Shown piece after piece: positions 8,490-16,118 of a stretch of DNA of 64,000 bases; position 1 is the first letter of the stretch, and each line of letters opens with the position of its first letter. The notes under the pieces are model-generated. The model worked only from the letters and a program-made list of their open reading frames with translations. It did no database searches and was not told the DNA's origin. Source of the DNA: Phycisphaerales bacterium (lineage in GTDB: Bacteria > Planctomycetota > Phycisphaerae > UBA1845); contig JACKHG010000006.1 in NCBI GenBank assembly GCA_020639115.1, forward strand, positions 1 to 64,000, given 5' to 3'. A program made the translations under genes and the position numbers.

Positions 8490-8699
8490 ATGGAACATCC
8501 GGAGTTCGACATCACCATCACCCGTGCCGGCAAGGTCAAGGTGCATGTCAAGGGCGTGCAGGGCACGCGCTGCATCGAACTGGCCGACCTGATTCAGCAG
8601 ATCGTCGGGCGGGAGGACGACCGCCAGCTCACGTCCGACTACTACGCCGACGGCAAGGTGCGCATCGACACGCACGTCCGCCAGAGAACCACCGGCTAG
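8490..8699 (+). CDS. DUF2997 family small protein
   Basis: A 69-residue protein with the DUF2997 layout: a beta strand (FDITITRAGKVKVHVKGVQG), a conserved GxxCxELAxxI helix (GTRCIELADLIQQIVG) and a closing TSDYYADGKV strand. ATG 8490 has AGGAG at 8476-8480. Family function is unknown, but DUF2997 genes are habitual neighbours of DUF1257 and Ycf46-like genes. This co-occurrence supports a real functional cassette rather than chance adjacency. Confidence 0.75.
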   Translation: MEHPEFDITITRAGKVKVHVKGVQGTRCIELADLIQQIVGREDDRQLTSDYYADGKVRIDTHVRQRTTG

Positions 8700-8725
8700 C
8701 GTCGACGCGCCGCGGGCACGAAGCC

Positions 8726-9742
8726 ATGCAATGTCCCAATTGCCAGTTCGAGAATATGCCCGGCCTGAATCACTGCGTTCGCTGTCAGAGCATGCTCGTC
8801 TTCGACGCCGTCGCGATCGATCCGCCGCGCGCCCCGCGCTGGGAAATTAACACTGCGGCGACGCAGCTCTGCAACCGCGTGATCAACTGGCTGCGCGCCG
8901 CCTGGAACCGGCGCCCGAATTGGTTCGTCGTCAGCCGGACGGATGTTCCCTGGACCGCCCTGGCTTGGTCGCTCATCCCCGGCATGCCGCTGATCCGCTA
9001 CGGGCGCAAGCGCTCCGGATACGCCGTGATCGTCCTCTGGCTCACTTGCATCGCCGCCTCCCTCGCCACCCTCGGCCGCGCCGCGGGCAGCGTGTGGCTG
9101 ACGCTCGCGGTGCTGCTCCACACCCTGTCCATTCTGATCCTGCTGTCCGCGGAACTCGCCCTGCAGGACTTGATCAGTCGCGCCGCGTTCGGAGCGCTGC
9201 TCTTCGCCGGCGTTCGCTTTCTCGTGTATGCGCCGATCCTGATGCTGGCCCGCGGCTTCTATGTGCCTCTCGAACTCACCAACTTCGTATCCTGCCCGCT
9301 GATCGGCAACGGCGACGTGCTGCTCTACGAGGGACGCTGGTTCCGGCCCGACCGCTTCAACCGCGGCGACGTAGTCTTCTACCGCATCCGCGGCTGGCAG
9401 GCCGCGGGCCTCAATCTTCACGATGGCTACGGCCTCGATCGCATCATCGGCGCGCCGGGCGACCGCGTGGAGCTGCGCGGCCACGACCTCTGGGTCAACG
9501 GTGCGCCGCTTCCTTCCGAACGACAACCTCTGGGGACGCTCGGCATCGTCGTCCCCGATCACGCCGTCACGCTCTCCGCCGGCGAATACCTCATCTTTCC
9601 CTCGTGTATCAGTATGGGAATTGCCAATACACCCGGTAACCAGCGGCTCCTCGGCCACGTCATTCGAATACCTGCGGATGACCTGATCGGACGCGTGGTT
9701 TATCGCACTCATCCCTGGGAGCGATTCGGACCGATTCCGTGA
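8726..9742 (+). CDS. Zinc-ribbon membrane protein with signal peptidase I (S26)-like domain, apparently lacking the catalytic dyad
   Basis: A 338-residue protein with three parts. An N-terminal zinc ribbon has Cys3, Cys6, Cys17 and Cys20. Residues 75-180 hold several hydrophobic segments. The C-terminal 160 residues follow signal peptidase I boxes: CPLIGNGDVLLYE, RGDVVFYRI and DRIIGAPGDRVELRG. Aligned without gaps on the Pro and Gly-Asp of box B to E. coli LepB (from memory), the nucleophile Ser is Val and the general-base Lys before RIIGAPGD is Asp. The protein may therefore bind rather than cleave substrates. It overlaps the next gene by four bases. Confidence 0.75.
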   Translation: MQCPNCQFENMPGLNHCVRCQSMLVFDAVAIDPPRAPRWEINTAATQLCNRVINWLRAAWNRRPNWFVVSRTDVPWTALAWSLIPGMPLIRYGRKRSGYAVIVLWLTCIAASLATLGRAAGSVWLTLAVLLHTLSILILLSAELALQDLISRAAFGALLFAGVRFLVYAPILMLARGFYVPLELTNFVSCPLIGNGDVLLYEGRWFRPDRFNRGDVVFYRIRGWQAAGLNLHDGYGLDRIIGAPGDRVELRGHDLWVNGAPLPSERQPLGTLGIVVPDHAVTLSAGEYLIFPSCISMGIANTPGNQRLLGHVIRIPADDLIGRVVYRTHPWERFGPIP

Positions 9743-10539
9743 GCCAACCCATGACTGCCCGATTTCTCAATCTCGAACTCAACGACCGCGAGAACGAACG
9801 CGACGCGGAGCAGCGTGTGCGCCCGGGTGCCGGGTTCGATGCCGCCGACTACCTCACCCGCGCCGAAGCCGCCTGCCGGCTCGGAGAATTCGAACCCGCG
9901 CTGCAACTCTACACGCGCAGCCTCGAACGCGATCGCACCGTCGTGCGCGCCTGGGTGGGGCAGGTTCAGATGCTCGTCCAACTCGGCGAACTACGCGAGG
10001 CCCGCCTGTGGTCCGACAAGGCCCTCGAAGTCTTCCGCGACAACGGCGAACTGCTCGCCGCCAAGGCCCAGGCCTGCGCACGCCTCAACGACCGCAAGGC
10101 GAGCTTCGCCTGCAGCGACGGCGCCCTCCAGGCGCCCGGCTCATCGCCCTGGCGCTGGCAGGCCCGCGGCGAAGTGCTCCTCGCCGCCGGCCAGCCCCAC
10201 CACGAAGAGTGCTTCCGCAGGGCACTCGGAGAAAACGGCACGGATTGGTTCGACCGCCTCGCGATCGCGCGGATCTACGCCTACTACCAGCGCGCCACCA
10301 ACGCCCTGACCTATGCCCGGGCCGCGCTCGAGCTGGATGCCACCGCCGTCGCGGCGTGGTTCGAAATGGCCAACTGCCAGATGAAACTCGGCCTCACCGC
10401 CGCCGCCCGCACCAGCTACGAGCACTGTCTCGAACTGCACTCCGAGTTCCGGCCGGCGCAGCAGGCGCTCGACTCGATCCACACCATGTCGTTCGGTACC
10501 TGGCTCAGGCAACTGCTGCGACGGAGACCGCGCCGATGA
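9739..10539 (+). CDS. TPR repeat protein
   Basis: A 266-residue soluble protein. From about residue 36 to 250 it is built of 34-residue TPR-like helix pairs (DYLTRAEAACRLGEFEPALQ, then LYTRSLERDRTVVRAWVGQV, and AWFEMANCQMKLGLTAAART). The GTG start at 9739 overlaps the stop of the preceding membrane protein, and its own stop overlaps the ATG of the PilT-like gene, so all three are probably translationally coupled. Likely an adaptor between the membrane protein and the ATPases of the block; no enzymatic motif. Confidence 0.8.
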   Translation: MSQPMTARFLNLELNDRENERDAEQRVRPGAGFDAADYLTRAEAACRLGEFEPALQLYTRSLERDRTVVRAWVGQVQMLVQLGELREARLWSDKALEVFRDNGELLAAKAQACARLNDRKASFACSDGALQAPGSSPWRWQARGEVLLAAGQPHHEECFRRALGENGTDWFDRLAIARIYAYYQRATNALTYARAALELDATAVAAWFEMANCQMKLGLTAAARTSYEHCLELHSEFRPAQQALDSIHTMSFGTWLRQLLRRRPRR

Positions 10540-11588
10540 ACCTCGAAACCCTCTTCCGCTCCGCTCGTAAGTTCGAAGCCAGTGACATCCACATCGTCGT
10601 AGGCATGCCCGCGATCTTCCGCGTCGGCGGGCAGATCACCGTGGCCCGCGGCGATCCCGTCACACCCGAAGCCGCCCGGGCGCTGGCCTACGAGCGCCTC
10701 AACAGCGTCCAGAAAGGCATCCTCGAGCGCGACTGGCAACTGTGCTTCTCCACGATGTTCGGCCAGATCGATCGCGCCCGCGTCACCATCTACTTCCGCA
10801 ACGGCTGCCCCGAACTCTCCATCCGCCTCAGCGAACCCGCGGTTCGCTCACGCGAGGAGCTCAACCTTCCAGCCCTGGTCGATGCGTTCGCCCGAAAAAC
10901 CAACGGGCTCGTCATCATCACCGGACCCACCGGCGTCGGGAAAACCACCACGTTCCACTACATGATCGACCGCATCAATTCAGAATTCTCCAAGAAGATC
11001 GTCACGATCGAGGATCCCATCGAGTACACCCATGCCGCCAAGCGCGCCGTCGTCGTCCAGCAGGAAATGTTCACCGATTTCCACGGCTTCCGCGAAGCGC
11101 TCGTCCACGTGCTCCGCCAGGATCCCGACGTCATCGGCGTCGGCGAAATGCGCGATCCCGAGACCATGTACACCGCGCTGATGGCCGCCGAAACCGGACA
11201 CCTGGTCATCGCCACCCTCCACACCCCCGACGCCGTGCTCGCCATGCACCGCATCGTCTCCGCCTTCCCCGAGGGCCAGCAGTCCGAAGTTCGCTACATG
11301 CTCGCCAACTCCCTCCAGGGCGTCATCGCCCAGCAACTCCTCCCCCACGCACAGGGCGCCCGGCGCGTCCTTTGCTGTGAACTGATGGTCGGTACCCAGG
11401 GGATCCGCCACCACATCCGCGAAAATACGACCCACAAGCTCTACACCGAGCTGCAGGCCGGCCGCCGCCATGGCATGATCACCATGGACCACGCCCTCCT
11501 CCAACTGTATCAACGTGGTGAGATCACCTACGACACCGCACTCGGCATGGCCCGTGAGCCCGATACGATCAAGAAACGCAGCGCCTGA
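10536..11588 (+). CDS. PilT-like type IV pilus retraction-family ATPase
   Basis: A 350-residue secretion-superfamily hexameric ATPase. The N-terminal PAS-like domain begins FEASDIHIVVGMPAIFRVGG. Walker A GPTGVGKTT lies near residues 130-138, the Asp box around VTIEDPIEYTH, Walker B in DVIGVGEMRD and the His box in TGHLVIATLHT. These are PilT/PilU features. No pilus structural genes (pilins, PilB, PilC, PilQ) lie nearby, so it either works with a pilus encoded elsewhere or has been recruited to this operon. ATGA overlap with the TPR gene. Confidence 0.88.
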   Translation: MNLETLFRSARKFEASDIHIVVGMPAIFRVGGQITVARGDPVTPEAARALAYERLNSVQKGILERDWQLCFSTMFGQIDRARVTIYFRNGCPELSIRLSEPAVRSREELNLPALVDAFARKTNGLVIITGPTGVGKTTTFHYMIDRINSEFSKKIVTIEDPIEYTHAAKRAVVVQQEMFTDFHGFREALVHVLRQDPDVIGVGEMRDPETMYTALMAAETGHLVIATLHTPDAVLAMHRIVSAFPEGQQSEVRYMLANSLQGVIAQQLLPHAQGARRVLCCELMVGTQGIRHHIRENTTHKLYTELQAGRRHGMITMDHALLQLYQRGEITYDTALGMAREPDTIKKRSA

Positions 11589-11674
11589 ATGGCGCCAGCG
11601 CCGACCCTCCCGCCTGACGGCGTCGACGTGCCAGCCGCGTCGCGCCAGCCCTTTCTCATCTCCGACCCGCTGAC

Positions 11675-11680
11675 TACACT
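11675..11680 (+). promoter_or_regulatory. Putative -10 box for pyrC
   Basis: TACACT followed by CCGCGC, 43 bases before the GTG start. The same TACACTCCGCGC string precedes the ACR3 gene at 44810. No strong -35 is visible. Confidence 0.35.
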
Positions 11681-11722
11681 CCGCGCCGAGAGTCCGCCAC
11701 CACCCACCCCGGAGATCCCACC

Positions 11723-13060
11723 GTGCGCCTGCCCAGCCCCTTCACCATCACCGGCGGCCGCATCATCGACCCCGCCACCGGCACCGACGCCATCGGCTCA
11801 ATCGAGATCCGCGACGGCGCCATCACCGCCGTCAACCTCGACGCCGCCCCGCCCTCCGGACCCACCATCGACGCCACCGGCCTCATCGTCGCCCCCGGCC
11901 TCATCGACCCCCACGTCCACCTCCGCGAACCCGGCCAGACCCACAAGGAGGACATCGAGTCCGGCTCCCGGGCAGCCGCCGCCGGCGGCTTCACCACCGT
12001 CTGTTGCATGCCCAACACCACCCCCGCTCTCGACAACGTCGCCGCCATCGTCAACGTCGAACGCCGCGCCCAGGAGGTCGGCCTCTGCCGCGTCCGCGTC
12101 GTGGCTGCCGCCACCGTCGCCCGCCAGGGTCAAAAGCCCGTTGACTTCGCCGCGCTCGCATCCGCCGGCGCCGTCGCCTTCAGCGACGACGGCGACGGCA
12201 TCGAGGACGACGCCGTCTGCTCAGCCGTCATGGCTGGAATCAAGAACGTCGACTCCGTCCTTTTTCCCCATTGCGAGTTCAAGGCCCTCTCCCACAGCGG
12301 GGCTGTCCACCTCGGACCCGTCAGCCGGCAACTCGGGCTCGTCGGCTACGACCCCCACGGCGAGGAGGCCATGATCGAACGCGACCTCGCCCTCGTCGCC
12401 AAACTCGGCGTCCGCTACCACGTCGCCCACGTCTCCACCGCCAAGGGCATCGCCCTGATCGCCGACGCCAAGCGCCGCAAGCTCCCCGTCACCACCGAGG
12501 TCTGCCCGCACCACCTCCTGCTCTGCGACACCGACGTCCTCCGCGCCGACGGCACGCCCGATCCCAACTTCAAGATGAGTCCGCCTTTACGTTCCGCCAC
12601 CGACCGCGCCGCCTGCATCGAGGCCGTGCGCAGCCGCGTCATCGACTGCGTTGTGACCGATCACGCGCCCCATACCGCGTCCGAAAAAAACGCCCCCTTC
12701 GAACGCGCCCCCATGGGCATCGTCGGACTCGAAACGTCCCTCGCCTGCGCCGCGCGGGCGCTGCTCGACCCGCCCGCCTTCGACTGGCCCGACCTGATCG
12801 AGCGCATGTCGACCGCGCCCGCCCGCATCTTCCGCCTGCCCGGCGGCACGCTGCGCGTCGGCGCGCCCGCCGACGTCGTCCTCATCGATCCCGACCGCGC
12901 GTGGGACGTCGATCCACAACAGTTTCATTCACGGTCCCAGAACACGCCGTTCGGAGGCTGGCGCCTCACCGGTCGGGCGGTCTGCACGCTGCTCGCCGGA
13001 CGCATCACCCACCTGGACGCCGCGCAGCGTGACCGGCTCATCGCCAAGAGCGATTTTTGA
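11723..13060 (+). CDS. pyrC: Dihydroorotase
   Basis: Third step of de novo pyrimidine synthesis: reversible cyclisation of carbamoyl aspartate to dihydroorotate. The 445-residue length, the metal-binding DPHVHLREPGQTHKEDIESG segment and MPNTTP fit the class I amidohydrolase type. Further metal or substrate residues lie in HVAHVSTAKG, TEVCPHHLL and CVVTDHAPHT. The GTG start at 11723 precedes RLPSPFTITGGRIIDP. No other pyrimidine gene is adjacent. A strong hairpin terminator follows at 13143. Confidence 0.95.
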   Translation: MRLPSPFTITGGRIIDPATGTDAIGSIEIRDGAITAVNLDAAPPSGPTIDATGLIVAPGLIDPHVHLREPGQTHKEDIESGSRAAAAGGFTTVCCMPNTTPALDNVAAIVNVERRAQEVGLCRVRVVAAATVARQGQKPVDFAALASAGAVAFSDDGDGIEDDAVCSAVMAGIKNVDSVLFPHCEFKALSHSGAVHLGPVSRQLGLVGYDPHGEEAMIERDLALVAKLGVRYHVAHVSTAKGIALIADAKRRKLPVTTEVCPHHLLLCDTDVLRADGTPDPNFKMSPPLRSATDRAACIEAVRSRVIDCVVTDHAPHTASEKNAPFERAPMGIVGLETSLACAARALLDPPAFDWPDLIERMSTAPARIFRLPGGTLRVGAPADVVLIDPDRAWDVDPQQFHSRSQNTPFGGWRLTGRAVCTLLAGRITHLDAAQRDRLIAKSDF

Positions 13061-13142
13061 GGCCGCCACCGGCCTTTCCGCGCCCGCAAAAATTCTCAAT
13101 TTCTTTTCGCAGACAAAAAACCCCAGCGCGCTAGGATTGGGC

Positions 13143-13226
13143 GGCCAGCAACAACCAAAACGCGTCTCACCTTCATCCCTCTCCGGCCCGAATCCGAGAC
13201 GCGTGTTGCTGGCCGCTTCTTTTTTA
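13143..13226 (+). terminator. Intrinsic terminator after pyrC
   Basis: GGCCAGCAAC (13143-13152) plus ACGCGTCTC (13160-13168) pair perfectly with GAGACGCGT (13196-13204) plus GTTGCTGGCC (13205-13214), with a 7-base bulge in the left arm. A GCTTCTTTTTT tail follows. The otherwise gene-free stretch 13061-13363 holds nothing else recognisable. Confidence 0.75.
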
Positions 13227-13363
13227 CTCCCGGCAAAAAGGGCGCTTACCCAATCGCTGCAACCGGCAAATCTCGCCGTCTGCCCGTCGCCCAACCCGCT
13301 GCCTGACCGCCGCCCGCCAGACCTTCCTTGCGTGTCGGCACCTGCATCACGAAGATACTCGCC

Positions 13364-15211
13364 ATGGCCCGGTCACTCGTCCCCGAACCCCAGCGCGAAA
13401 AGGCCACCTGGTGGCGCATCACCGTCTCCGCACTCGGCGGGGCGGCCCTCGTCTCCCTGGCCCTCGAGTACGGTTTCGAGACACCCGTGCTGCCCCTGCG
13501 GGTCCTGGTCGCCGTCCAGGTGGCGGCTGTCACCGCCTACATCCTCACCGTCATCATGCTGGTGGTCACCGCCCCCTCCCGCCGGGCTGCCCTCCGCCGC
13601 CATGGCTGGGAGCTGGTCATCATCCTTGCCGGCCTCCTGCTCTTCTGGGCCGAGTACGAGGCCCGCCACCAGCGCATCCTCAAGGCCGGGACCCTCTACG
13701 TGGGCAGCGTGCAGGTCATGCTCGTCGTCCGCTTCCTCATAGGCGTCGTCCGCTGGAACCTGGAGATGTCCCAGCGGCAACTCCACCCCTCGCGCCTCAT
13801 CCTTATCCTCTTCGTCCTGGTCATCACCATCGGTGGCTGCCTGCTCTCGCTGCCCAAGGCCCTCACCCCCGAGGCCCGCGAGCGAATGCTCGCCGTGCAC
13901 GAGGACGAATCCGCCGAGTCCAACGTCACCCGCCACATCGTCGGCGGGTTCTTCACCGCCACCAGCGCCGCCTGCGTCACCGGGCTCGTCGTTTACGATA
14001 CCGAAAAGGACTTCAACCGCTTCGGCCAGATCGTCATCCTCGTCCTCATCCAGCTCGGCGGACTCGGCATCATGATCTTCGCCTCGCTCTTCGGCGTCCT
14101 CGCCGGCCGCCAGCTCTCCCTCCGCCAGTCGCTCGTGCTGCAGGACGCTTACAGCCAGCAGACCATCGGCCAGATGCGCTCCACCGTGCGCTTCATCGTC
14201 TTCGTCACCTTCGCCAGCGAACTCGTCGGCGCCGCAATCTGCTACCCGGAATTCGCCGCGCGCCACCCCGGCTTCCTCGAGCCCGCCTTCCAGAGCGTCT
14301 TCCACGCCGTCAGCGCGTTCTGCAACGCCGGCTTCGCCCTCCGCACCGAGAGCCTCGTCACCCTCCAGGACACCTGGTGCGTCTACCTCTCCATCATGCC
14401 GCTGATCATCATCGGGGGCTTGGGCTTTCCGGCGCTGCAGGATCTCTGGGCGAACCTGCTCGCCTGGATCCGCGTCCGCCGCGGACATCGTGGACCGCGC
14501 TACCGCCTGCGCCTCCATACCCGCATCGTCCTCATCACCACCGTGCTGCTCATCGTCGGTGGGGCGGGCTTCCTCTACCTCTTCGAGACCATCGGACCGC
14601 AGACGCCGCTCTCGTCCATCGACCCCCACAGCATGGCCGGCATGGGCACCTTCGCCCGCGTCCGCGCCGCGCTCTTCCAGTCGGTCACCGCGCGCACCGC
14701 CGGCTTCAACACGGTCCCCATCGATATCAACTCGATGTCGCCCGCGAGCCACGCCCTGCTCATGATGCTCATGTTCGTCGGCGGTTCGCCCGCCTCGACC
14801 GCGGGCGGCATCAAGACCGCCGCGCTCGCCGTGCTGCTGCTCAGCGTCATCGGTACGCTGCGCCGCCGCAACCGCGCCGAGGCCTTCGGCCGCACCGTCC
14901 CGCTCGCCGTCATCGAGCGCGCCGGCGTCGTCGTCATCCTCATGGGCGCGCTCGTGGCCATTACCACGCTGGGCCTGCTCGTCACCACCCCGGGCACCCT
15001 GCGCGAACTGCTCTTCGAGGCGACCTCCGCCTGCGGTACGGTGGGGCTTTCCACGGGGATCACCGCGAAATTGACAGTGCCCGCGCAGACCATCATCATG
15101 CTGGCGATGTTCGCCGGGCGCCTCGGCCCGCTGACCATCCTGATCGCACTGGCCGGCGGGGAACCGCCCGCCCGCTATGCGTATCCCGAAGAGCAGGTGA
15201 CCATCGGCTGA
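13364..15211 (+). CDS. Trk/Ktr-type potassium uptake membrane subunit
   Basis: Integral membrane subunit of a Trk/Ktr potassium (or sodium) transporter, 615 residues with about ten hydrophobic segments. The four pore-loop regions are recognisable: FTATSAACVTGL, FHAVSAFCNAGFAL, SVTARTAGFNTV and EATSACGTVGLSTG; each holds the selectivity Gly except that the fourth uses GTVGLSTG. The extended N-terminus (about 150 residues with extra membrane spans) is longer than in TrkH or KtrB. ATG 13364 is my preferred start. The TrkA/KtrA partner follows after 68 bases. Confidence 0.9.
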   Translation: MARSLVPEPQREKATWWRITVSALGGAALVSLALEYGFETPVLPLRVLVAVQVAAVTAYILTVIMLVVTAPSRRAALRRHGWELVIILAGLLLFWAEYEARHQRILKAGTLYVGSVQVMLVVRFLIGVVRWNLEMSQRQLHPSRLILILFVLVITIGGCLLSLPKALTPEARERMLAVHEDESAESNVTRHIVGGFFTATSAACVTGLVVYDTEKDFNRFGQIVILVLIQLGGLGIMIFASLFGVLAGRQLSLRQSLVLQDAYSQQTIGQMRSTVRFIVFVTFASELVGAAICYPEFAARHPGFLEPAFQSVFHAVSAFCNAGFALRTESLVTLQDTWCVYLSIMPLIIIGGLGFPALQDLWANLLAWIRVRRGHRGPRYRLRLHTRIVLITTVLLIVGGAGFLYLFETIGPQTPLSSIDPHSMAGMGTFARVRAALFQSVTARTAGFNTVPIDINSMSPASHALLMMLMFVGGSPASTAGGIKTAALAVLLLSVIGTLRRRNRAEAFGRTVPLAVIERAGVVVILMGALVAITTLGLLVTTPGTLRELLFEATSACGTVGLSTGITAKLTVPAQTIIMLAMFAGRLGPLTILIALAGGEPPARYAYPEEQVTIG

Positions 15212-15279
15212 TCGCGGTCAGCCACCGCCTGCAAAACCCCTACGCCCGGGCGCCCGCGCCCCGGCGGTGACCATCAGAC

Positions 15280-15963
15280 ATGCAACGCTTCGCCGTCATC
15301 GGCCTCGGACGCTTCGGACAACACCTCGCCCGCGCCCTCACCCAGGCCGGCGCCGAGGTCATCGGCATCGACAGCAACGTCGACGTCGTCGAACGTATGC
15401 GCGACGAGGTCGCCCTCGCCGTCCGCCTCGACGGCACCGACGTCGCCGCCCTCAAGTCCCAGGGCGTCGCCGAAGTGGACGCCGCCATCGTCGGCATCGG
15501 CGAGGACTTCGAGTCGGCTGCGCTCTCCGTCGCCGCCCTCAAGGAAATGGGCGTCGAGCACATCGTCGCCCGCGCCATGACCGAAACCCAGGGCACCATC
15601 CTCCGCGCCGTCGGCGCCGACGAAATCGCCTTCGCCGAACGCGAGTCCGCCCTCCGCTGGGGCCACCGCCTCAGCATGCCCCGCCTCGAACACTACATGG
15701 ACCTCGGCGAGGACCACAGCCTTATCTACATGGCCGCCCCGGCTGCCTTCTGCGGGAAAACCCTCCAGGAACTCGGCCTCCGCAAGAAGTACGGCGTCAA
15801 CCTCGTCGCCCTCCGCCGCACCGACATCACCGAGTCCAAACTCGGCCGCAAGACCCGCACCCTCCGCATCATCGTCCCCCAACCCGACACCAAGATCCGC
15901 GAGGACGACGTCCTCGTCCTCATCGGCAGCAACGAATCCCTCAGCGCCCTCCCCGTCGACTGA
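15280..15963 (+). CDS. TrkA/KtrA-type RCK regulatory subunit
   Basis: Cytosolic nucleotide-binding gating subunit for the preceding transporter. The Rossmann motif GLGRFGQHLARAL lies at residues 8-20, with an acidic ribose-binding Asp at the end of strand 2 (VIGIDSN). Residues 1-135 form RCK_N; residues 140-227 form RCK_C (FCGKTLQELGLRKKYGVNLV, then REDDVLVLIGSNESL). At 227 residues it is a single-copy KtrA-type subunit, not the duplicated TrkA of enterobacteria. Binding of ATP/ADP or NAD(H) is expected from the family. Confidence 0.92.
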   Translation: MQRFAVIGLGRFGQHLARALTQAGAEVIGIDSNVDVVERMRDEVALAVRLDGTDVAALKSQGVAEVDAAIVGIGEDFESAALSVAALKEMGVEHIVARAMTETQGTILRAVGADEIAFAERESALRWGHRLSMPRLEHYMDLGEDHSLIYMAAPAAFCGKTLQELGLRKKYGVNLVALRRTDITESKLGRKTRTLRIIVPQPDTKIREDDVLVLIGSNESLSALPVD

Positions 15964-16118
15964 CGCTGAACTGCCTCCGCCGTCACCGCCCGCACGCTTC
16001 CGGTTTTCTCCCCATTCTGCCCGGGCGCACCCGCTTTCGCCTTGACGCACCGCCGTGCTTTCCGCTCCAGTGGATGCGTAAGCGTCAGCCGGACCCTTTC
16101 CTCTCGGAGTGCCAGACC

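Noticed and set aside
10536..11588. Type IV pilus operon
   Set aside because: Only a PilT-like ATPase is present; there are no pilin, PilB, PilC, PilM-Q or prepilin peptidase genes nearby.
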